This document shows, in pieces, positions 34,067 through 39,371 of a DNA stretch of 39,371 bases. Source of the DNA: Chitinophagaceae bacterium UBA4407 (GTDB taxonomy: Bacteria > Bacteroidota > Bacteroidia > Chitinophagales > Chitinophagaceae); assembly GCA_002390845.1 (NCBI GenBank), contig DGQT01000015.1, positions 1 through 39,371 on the forward strand, read 5' to 3'. Made by a program: the position numbers and the translations under genes. Positions within the stretch are counted from its first letter, which is position 1. Each line of letters starts with the position of its first letter. The notes below the pieces were generated by a model. It was given only the letters and a program-made list of their open reading frames with translations, made no database searches and was not told the origin of the DNA.

Positions 34067-35227
34067 TCAACCTTTATTCAGCTCTATTCTGAATGTTGTT
34101 CCTTTACCAGGTTCGGTAGCCTTAACGTAGATCGCTCCTTTATGATATTGCTCTATTATTCTTTTGGTAAGAGTGAGCCCTAGCCCCCAGCCTCTTTTTT
34201 TAGTGGTAAAACCTGGGTTAAATACCTGTGGAAGATTTGCCTTTGATATGCCTTTACCAGTATCTGTTACATCAATCAGCAATTGAGATGCCGTGTCAAG
34301 TATTTGTATAGTAATCTTTCCATGACCATCCATTGCATCTAACGCATTTTTCAATAGATTTTCCATTACCCAATCGAACAGGGGAGGAGATATCATTGCA
34401 GGGATTTCCTTCTCACCATTGGTATTAATTGTAAAATCAACATTTACGCCTGCACGTTTTTTAATGTAATCTACCATGCTGCTGATCTGCTGAAGAATAT
34501 TTGTTTCTTCAAGCTGTGGCTTACTGCCTATTTTGCCAAAGCGGTCTGTAATAAGTTCCAGCCTGCTAATATCTTTTTCTATTTCTATGATAATATTTTC
34601 GTTGCCGGCTATATCTCTTAAAACTTCTACCCAGCCTTTAAGGCTGGAAACAGGTGTACCCAACTGGTGGGCGGTTTCTTTTGCTAAGCCTGCCCATAAC
34701 TGGTTCTGTGTGCTTATGTAAGCCGTGCGTTGGGCTATAATGGTAATGATGATGAAAAGGCCAACAATGATTAATTGAACAATAGGGTAGTACCGCACTT
34801 CCTGTTGTAATACACTTTCGCCGTAATAATATTTATTTACAACGTTTGGCTTATCTCCAATGGGAATAATGATTGGGTTGTTTTGCTTTTTAAATTCTGC
34901 AAGTTTTTGAACCAGGTAATTACTGTCATCATGCATTTTAGCAGAGTCGATGTTTACGCAATTCGCAGGATTGATCTTATCATTTTCATCAGTTTCAATA
35001 ATGGGGATGTCTTTATTTTCTGATGAAATCTCAGCAGCCAGGTTAAAACTAGCCTGGTCTGTTGCGGTAAGTATGGTTCTTTGTGCCTCGATCCAAATTT
35101 CAACTTTCTTTTTTTCATCGGCGGCAATTTTTTGAGAAAGGTACCGTGAATAAAAAATAGTACCTGTAACAATGCTTACCGCAATGATAAATAAAAGTGT
35201 TTTGCCATTGAGCCATTGTTGAATCAT
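34067..35227 (-). CDS. Sensor histidine kinase (orphan)
   Basis: 386 aa. Membrane spans at about 10-28 and 148-166 enclose a periplasmic domain of about 120 aa. The cytoplasmic part has the H-box ETAHQLGTPVSSLKGW with His187, the N-box WVMENLLKNALDAMD with Asn294, the G1 box DVTDTGKGIS, and the F/G2 part FNPGFTTKKRGWGLGLTLTKRI. The H-box form HQLGTPVSSL is common in Bacteroidota kinases that lack HAMP domains, and no HAMP is evident. No response regulator is adjacent; the neighbours are a tRNA and a coiled-coil protein, so the partner is elsewhere. The signal is unknown. Confidence 0.92.
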   Translation of the reverse strand: MIQQWLNGKTLLFIIAVSIVTGTIFYSRYLSQKIAADEKKKVEIWIEAQRTILTATDQASFNLAAEISSENKDIPIIETDENDKINPANCVNIDSAKMHDDSNYLVQKLAEFKKQNNPIIIPIGDKPNVVNKYYYGESVLQQEVRYYPIVQLIIVGLFIIITIIAQRTAYISTQNQLWAGLAKETAHQLGTPVSSLKGWVEVLRDIAGNENIIIEIEKDISRLELITDRFGKIGSKPQLEETNILQQISSMVDYIKKRAGVNVDFTINTNGEKEIPAMISPPLFDWVMENLLKNALDAMDGHGKITIQILDTASQLLIDVTDTGKGISKANLPQVFNPGFTTKKRGWGLGLTLTKRIIEQYHKGAIYVKATEPGKGTTFRIELNKG

Positions 35228-35265
35228 GCTCTAAAGTAGAAAATGTTTGTGTTAAAAAAACAAAA

Positions 35266-35283
35266 CCCCGCATTGCTGCGGGG
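35266..35283 (-). terminator. Intrinsic terminator of the coiled-coil protein gene
   Basis: CCCCGCA and TGCGGGG (35266-35272 and 35277-35283) form a 7-bp GC stem with a 4-base loop. On the minus strand it is followed by TTTTGTTTTTTT. It separates this gene from the histidine kinase gene downstream. Confidence 0.75.
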
Positions 35284-35329
35284 AAATGATTTTTCATGAG
35301 ACGAGATTATATATAGATATCAGCTTGAA

Positions 35330-36319
35330 CTAACCGAATAAACCACCTTTCTTCAAAGACTTTGTTCCTTCACCAATTTTGTAACCATTCTGATAAATTT
35401 CTATTTTATAGTTACCTGTCTGGTATTTTCCGCCTTCGGGTTTCCAATCGAAATTTACGGGTATGCGTTTACCTTGTTCATAGTCAACAACCACCTTATT
35501 TGTAAATACTTTCTCTCCTTCATCCCGTGTCTGGAATGAACCGCTTCCGTTTGAAGGTATTGTTATTGGTGTGCCATCGGGGCTGTACACACAAACATAC
35601 AGTTCTTTGCTTCCGCTTGGTGCTATGCGGTTTTCATCAAGCTCAAAAGAAATCCTGAAAACATCAACACGTTTTGCAGTTGTAGTAGATTTTTCCTTTC
35701 CACTGCCTTTAACATCAATACCGGTTATATTAATATTTGAAGCATGCAATGTAGAACCCACATCTTCAACATGCGCTTTTTCTTGTTGTGTTGTTACAAG
35801 TGTTTGTTCAACTACTTTTTTCTGAGAAGCAATAGTATCTTTCTCTGCACTGATCTGCTGATTGGTAACTGTTAGCTGCTGGTTTTCAGCTTTTAATTGT
35901 TCGATCTGTGTTAGCAGATCATTGATCTTGCCATTAAGCTGACCAATCATTGATCTGGCTGATGCAAGGTTCGCATCCTTTTTAGAAAGCTCTTGCTTTA
36001 TCTGAGCTTTTATTTTGTCTATTTCAGCCTTGCGCTCACCAAGCTGGCCCTGCAACTGCATATTGGTTCCGGTAAGTGAATCCATTCTTGCAAGCGCTTC
36101 GTTATATTCCTGCTGTACCACATTACGGGCAGAATCAACATTCGAATATTGCGTTTGTAATTGTGTAATTGTTTCGCTAGATTTACTCTTATCGTATACG
36201 ATGTAGCCCCATGTACCAAGCAGAGCGGCGATTAAAATGCCATAAACCAATTTACGGCTATCTTTTGGTGCAGCCTGTTCGGGGTTGCTTCCTGCGGAAG
36301 GATAGTTTGTATAACTCAT
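35330..36319 (-). CDS. Membrane-anchored coiled-coil protein of unknown function
   Basis: 329 aa. A short N-terminal cytoplasmic part (about 1-23, polar, Pro/Ser-rich), one membrane span at about 24-42 (LVYGILIAALLGTWGYIVY), then a coiled coil of about 130 residues (about 50-185) rich in Gln, Lys and Glu. A compact C-terminal domain (about 195-325) has beta-rich sequence (KRVDVFRISFELDENRIAP, ELYVCVYSPDGTPI, GNYKIEIYQNGYKIGEG). The type II topology puts the coiled coil and C-domain outside the inner membrane. I recognise the overall type as common in Bacteroidota but know no function. It has its own terminator and starts 15 bases from the divergent exonuclease gene. Confidence 0.8.
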   Translation of the reverse strand: MSYTNYPSAGSNPEQAAPKDSRKLVYGILIAALLGTWGYIVYDKSKSSETITQLQTQYSNVDSARNVVQQEYNEALARMDSLTGTNMQLQGQLGERKAEIDKIKAQIKQELSKKDANLASARSMIGQLNGKINDLLTQIEQLKAENQQLTVTNQQISAEKDTIASQKKVVEQTLVTTQQEKAHVEDVGSTLHASNINITGIDVKGSGKEKSTTTAKRVDVFRISFELDENRIAPSGSKELYVCVYSPDGTPITIPSNGSGSFQTRDEGEKVFTNKVVVDYEQGKRIPVNFDWKPEGGKYQTGNYKIEIYQNGYKIGEGTKSLKKGGLFG

Positions 36320-36334
36320 ATATTTTATTTTAAA

Positions 36335-37081
36335 ATGATGCTTTCAAATAGTGTTAACAACGGCCCGTCGATATATGACCTGCTGATGATTGATATTGAA
36401 ACCGTTCCTCAGTACCCGGATTATGCGCAATTGCCGGAATCCTGGAAAAGCCTCTGGTTCGACAAGATTTCCAAAACCGTGCCAGAAAACGTATCTCCGG
36501 AGCAAAGCTATTTACAAAAAGCAGGAATATTGGCAGAGTTTGGAAAAGTAATTTGCATAAGCACCGGTTACTTTACAACCAACGAAAATAAAGATATTAT
36601 ACTGCGCTTAAAAAGCATTTATGCACACGATGAAAAAGAAGTACTGCAATCATTTACAGCCCTTACAGAAAAACTGCATAAGCACAATAAAAATTTTGAA
36701 TTCGCTGGTCATAATATAAGGGAGTTTGATATTCCCTACATCTGCCGCAGAATGCTTATCAATCAAATGCCGCTGCCTGCTTACCTGCAATTGCATGGTG
36801 CCAAACCCTGGGATGTAAAGATGATCGATACACTTCAGTGGTGGAAATTTGGCGATTATAAAAATTATGTTTCGCTGAATTTGCTGGCCAATGTACTTGG
36901 CATTCCCACTTCAAAAACTGATATAGATGGAAGCATGGTACAACATGTATACTATAAAGACAATGACTTGCCTCGTATTGTAGCTTATTGCCAGCGTGAT
37001 GTAGTAGTAGTGGCAAATATTTTATTGCGGTTTAAAAACCTGCCCCTTTTAAAAGAAGAAAATATTGTTATTGTTACTTAA
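36335..37081 (+). CDS. Predicted PolB-like 3'-5' exonuclease (DnaQ-like fold)
   Basis: 248 aa. ExoI motif DIETVPQYPDY (about 20-30) provides the first Asp and Glu. ExoII is FAGHNIREFDIPYICRR (about 122-138) with NxxxFD. ExoIII is YCQRDVVVVANILLRF near the C-terminus, giving the YxxxD pattern. KPWDVKMIDTLQWWKFGDYKNY is also typical of the predicted PolB-like exonuclease family. It hydrolyses DNA from the 3' end using two metal ions; the cellular role is not known. The start is very close to a divergent gene (15 bases). The next Met candidates (2 or 18) are possible, though 18 would cut into ExoI. Confidence 0.88.
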   Translation: MMLSNSVNNGPSIYDLLMIDIETVPQYPDYAQLPESWKSLWFDKISKTVPENVSPEQSYLQKAGILAEFGKVICISTGYFTTNENKDIILRLKSIYAHDEKEVLQSFTALTEKLHKHNKNFEFAGHNIREFDIPYICRRMLINQMPLPAYLQLHGAKPWDVKMIDTLQWWKFGDYKNYVSLNLLANVLGIPTSKTDIDGSMVQHVYYKDNDLPRIVAYCQRDVVVVANILLRFKNLPLLKEENIVIVT

Positions 37082-37082
37082 T

Positions 37083-37250
37083 TTTTTTGAGCCATACTTT
37101 AGCATATTAATGAGGCTTTTCTTGCGTCGCACTCTTGTACGTTCAGAACAGCAGTCAACTGTCGACCGTCAACTGTCGACCAATGCGTCAACTGCACAAG
37201 TGTGCGACGCAAGAATGCACTATAGCAGCAGTGCAGCCCGGTACAAAAAA
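37083..37250. repeat. Palindromic intergenic element, copy 13 (complete)
   Basis: It begins at the T-run directly after the exonuclease stop. Arms are CTTGCGTCGCACTCTTGTAC (37121-37140) and GCACAAGTGTGCGACGCAAG (37194-37213). The C/G change at the arm base (CTTGCG with CGCAAG instead of GTTGCG with CGCAAC) is matched in both arms. The core has exactly four heptamers alternating GTCAACT and GTCGACC (37154-37181). The right flank is AGCCCGGTACAAAAAAA. Confidence 0.88.
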
Positions 37251-37338
37251 ATCATCCTTCTTTCATTAACATTCACTAACCTTTTACTCAGGTTGGTTAA
37301 CCCCATTTACATATGCGTGCAGCTATATTTACTGCAAA

Positions 37339-37346
37339 TAAGTTTG
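37339..37346 (+). promoter_or_regulatory. Possible -7 promoter element for the cyanophycinase-like gene
   Basis: TAAGTTTG matches the Bacteroidota TAnnTTTG consensus and lies 124 bases before the chosen start codon. No good -33 TTG is found at the right distance, so the call is weak. Confidence 0.3.
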
Positions 37347-37470
37347 TATGTAAAAATGTTTTGTACTAATAACAATGCTTACGATAGTCTCTGCTTCATT
37401 TGCCCGGAAATCAACCGTAAAAGAAAGCGGTAATCAGCTCTGTTATTATATCTTCACAAAAAGAATTGAT

Positions 37471-38526
37471 ATGTCAGCAGTTAAAGTGTTTCTTTCCCTA
37501 TCTGTTGTTGTTAGTATAGCGTGCAATAAACAAATAACCCAACAGGCAAATACTGTAGCAAAAGAAACGGCCTCTTTCGTAGCCGTTCCCCCAGGTGCAT
37601 CAATCGGTATTACCGGAGACACCAATGATGTTATTACAGTTACTCAAACAGGTTTTGTATTAATGGGTGGTGGTACAGATGTTGATCCTGCCATCAGCTG
37701 GATGTTACAGCGCAGTGGGGGTGGCGATATAGTGGTACTCCGCAGTACCGGTACCAATGCATATAACGATTATATGTTTAATTTATCTGAAGTGAATTCC
37801 GTGGAAACCCTTTTGATTGATTCTAAAACTATTGCAAACGATGCTGCCGTTACCAACAGGATTAAACAGGCCGAAGCTTTGTTTATTTCCGGTGGCGACC
37901 AGGCAGAGTATGTGCGATTGTGGAAAGGTACATTAGTAGGCGATGCTATTAATTATGTAATCAACACTAAAAAAATTCCTGTAGGTGGTACCAGCGCCGG
38001 CTGTGCAATACTCGGGCAGATTTGTTTCGATGCAAGGAATGGAACCGTTACTTCCCAGCAGGTGCTGAACAATCCCTATGGCAATAAAGTAACTTTTACA
38101 GAAGGGTTTATTCAGATACCTTTTCTCACCAATCTTATTACCGATACACATTACAACAACCCCGACAGGCGTGGCCGCCAAACAGGTTTTATAGCCCGCA
38201 TCTATAACGATCAAAACCGCGCCATACGCGGCATTGGCATAGAAGAAGCCACTGCTGTTGCCATCGATGAAAATGGTATGGGAAAAGTATTTGGTAAAGG
38301 AAGCGCTTATTTTTTGAAGGCCGATACTGCACTTGGCAAACCCGAAGTATGTGTTAGTGGTTCGCCCCTCACCTGGTACAAAAATAAAAAAGCAGTAAGC
38401 GCTTATATTATAAAAGGTTCTGCTTTGGGCACAGGAGATGTAGATATTGTTAACTGGACAAATTTTACAAATGGCACTGCGCAATATTTCTCTGTAAATA
38501 AAGGAAGGCTTATAGTAAAGCCATAG
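37471..38526 (+). CDS. Cyanophycinase-like peptidase (S51 family), predicted lipoprotein
   Basis: 352 codons including stop from ATG 37471. Upstream in-frame codons reach 37375, but this Met starts a lipoprotein signal (MSAVKVFLSLSVVVSIAC) with lipobox-like SIAC. Family features in order: GFVLMGGGTDVDPAISWML, GGDIVVLRSTGTNAYNDYM, ALFISGGDQAEYVRLWKG, and the nucleophile elbow VGGTSAGCAILGQ with the catalytic Ser. GIGIEEATAVAIDENG near the end is also typical. Cyanophycinases cut beta-Asp-Arg peptides; exported relatives occur in non-cyanobacteria. No cyanophycin synthetase is in the window, so the substrate is probably another peptide from outside the cell. A partial repeat (copy 14) follows. 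Confidence 0.87.
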   Translation: MSAVKVFLSLSVVVSIACNKQITQQANTVAKETASFVAVPPGASIGITGDTNDVITVTQTGFVLMGGGTDVDPAISWMLQRSGGGDIVVLRSTGTNAYNDYMFNLSEVNSVETLLIDSKTIANDAAVTNRIKQAEALFISGGDQAEYVRLWKGTLVGDAINYVINTKKIPVGGTSAGCAILGQICFDARNGTVTSQQVLNNPYGNKVTFTEGFIQIPFLTNLITDTHYNNPDRRGRQTGFIARIYNDQNRAIRGIGIEEATAVAIDENGMGKVFGKGSAYFLKADTALGKPEVCVSGSPLTWYKNKKAVSAYIIKGSALGTGDVDIVNWTNFTNGTAQYFSVNKGRLIVKP

Positions 38527-38539
38527 CAAATTATTAACC

Positions 38540-38592
38540 AGGGCAGCAGTATAAATATTTAGCTCTCCTTGCGTCGCACTCTTTTACGTTCG
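38540..38592. repeat. Palindromic intergenic element, copy 14 (left half)
   Basis: GGGCAGCAGTATAAATATTTAGCTC leads (two parts: GGGCAGCAGTATAAA and TATTTAGCTC) into the arm CTTGCGTCGCACTCTTTTAC (38568-38587). No heptamer core or right arm follows. Confidence 0.65.
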
Positions 38593-38704
38593 GATTATAT
38601 ATTGAACTTTTACCGAAGCGGGGATTGGCTGTAAGGATACTACAATGACGAAGCCAGAGATTTAAATATTAAAAACTAGCGGGGCGCTGGCGACTGTGGT
38701 CGTA

Positions 38705-39265
38705 TCACCAAAGCTTCCACCAAGGTTTAGGCTTTACTTTATCACGTTCGTAAATCGCTTTAACCATTTCATTAATTCTTTTTTCAGCATCAATCTTTGT
38801 TATACCATTGTAATAGTCATAAACCAAAGGATGGTCAAAATCCTTATGCGGTATAATCTCAGGTCTGTGGTTATCTGGTCTTGTAAAAACTGTTGTTGGA
38901 ATACTTTCGATTACATCATATTCCGGAATGTCATTGCTAAGCCATCCAAAATATGTGGTTTCATGATTGGGGTTATGAAAATTATCCGCATAGTCTTGAA
39001 AACTTTTTTCACTCAAGGATACCCAAAGTCCGTAGGCAAGGTCTTCGCAATGATCAACAACCTTTATTGTAAGTGTTGCGCGAATAAACCTGTCTGTCTG
39101 CTCAGAATGCTGAACAATGCAAAAATCGCTGCTAAGCTCACCTATATTTTGTTTGATTTTTTCAGGCAAAACCGCATAACTCGTCGGAGAATCGAATGAT
39201 AAAGCGGGCCATTCTTCATGCGGTTTTCCACAAGAACTGCAGGTATATTTGATGGTCCTCCCCAT
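38705..39265 (-). CDS. DUF2199 domain protein
   Basis: 186 aa, cytoplasmic. The N-terminal YTCSSCGKPHEEWPALSFDSP (about 7-27; landmarks YTCSSCGKPHEEWP) has a CxxC pair suited to zinc. DRFIRATLTIKVVDHCEDLAYGLW, FGWLSNDIPEY and RPEIIPHKDFDHPLVYDYYNGI match the DUF2199 family in order. Length is complete. The family has no established function. It is more AT-rich than the preceding gene, and stands alone on the minus strand at the window end. A Trp-rich C-terminus (KPWWKLW) is present. Confidence 0.88.
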   Translation of the reverse strand: MGRTIKYTCSSCGKPHEEWPALSFDSPTSYAVLPEKIKQNIGELSSDFCIVQHSEQTDRFIRATLTIKVVDHCEDLAYGLWVSLSEKSFQDYADNFHNPNHETTYFGWLSNDIPEYDVIESIPTTVFTRPDNHRPEIIPHKDFDHPLVYDYYNGITKIDAEKRINEMVKAIYERDKVKPKPWWKLW

Positions 39266-39371
39266 AAGAGAATTGTTCTATTAAAATTGCTTACAAACTG
39301 TTCATTAGCGAATGTATGAATAATACTTTCGCAAGCAGTCAATCATCTACGCTTCTATACAACTCCTAAGC
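39266..39371. other. Window end, no feature recognised
   Basis: Upstream DNA of the DUF2199 gene; no supported gene or clear promoter motif in these 106 bases. Confidence 0.3.

Noticed and set aside
37933..38529. Minus-strand open frame of 198 codons
   Set aside because: It is antisense to the cyanophycinase-like gene, whose reading frame carries all the conserved motifs.
6164..38592. CRISPR array or CRISPR-like repeats
   Set aside because: The repeats are dispersed between genes, are palindromic with variable cores and have no regular spacer array or cas genes.
38696..39199. Plus-strand open frame of 167 codons
   Set aside because: It is the complement of the DUF2199 gene, which has recognisable family motifs on the minus strand.

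Overview
The window looks like a chromosomal segment of a Bacteroidota bacterium, probably near Chitinophagaceae. The support is a type IX secretion (T9SS) C-terminal sorting domain, a DUF5916 outer-membrane-type protein, Bacteroidota-style HAE1 RND efflux genes, a TAnnTTTG-type promoter element and moderate-to-low GC. No plasmid, phage or CRISPR signature is visible. Genus assignment is inference.

Region 1 (about 1-17.8 kb) is a surface-polysaccharide locus, all on the + strand. It holds an AT-rich acyltransferase, wecB (UDP-GlcNAc 2-epimerase), a GT-B glycosyltransferase, a Wzy-like polymerase, a GT2 glycosyltransferase, a DUF1972-type glycosyltransferase, a secreted BNR-repeat protein, a large T9SS cargo protein with a transglutaminase-like domain, a GT4 glycosyltransferase, a UDP-glucuronate 4-epimerase-like enzyme, and rfbB, rfbC and rfbA. 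The precursors implied are UDP-ManNAc, UDP-GalA and dTDP-4-keto-6-deoxy sugars. rfbD, a flippase, an initiating transferase and Wza/Wzc export genes are not in the window.

Region 2 (17.8-26.1 kb) holds a darcynin-like small protein, an ECF sigma factor with a one-TM partner and a Spy/CnrX-like periplasmic protein, a di-haem cytochrome c peroxidase lipoprotein, a DUF5916/CBM9-like protein, an AT-rich FkbM methyltransferase and a DUF502 membrane protein. Region 3 (26.3-33.5 kb) is a TetR-TolC-MFP-RND efflux operon with a candidate operator. Region 4 (33.8-39.3 kb) holds tRNA-Leu(GAG), an orphan histidine kinase, a membrane-anchored coiled-coil protein, a PolB-like 3'-5' exonuclease, a cyanophycinase-like lipoprotein and a DUF2199 protein.

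The most unusual content is between the genes. About fourteen full or partial copies of a palindromic intergenic element are spread over the window. Complete copies have long inverted arms built on GTTGCGTCGCACACTTGTAC or its variant with TGTCACTCAC. Outside the arms lie AAGCTT or GGCATCGCC extensions and GCCCGG-type flanks. Inside is a variable core that in six copies starts with four tandem 7-8-base units of the GTC/GTG type. A second hairpin family with GCCACGCT/AGCGTGGC ends is attached to several copies. The elements often begin just after a stop codon and end close to the next start, so they divide the polysaccharide locus and the efflux operon into separate blocks. This is the best candidate here for an undescribed system.
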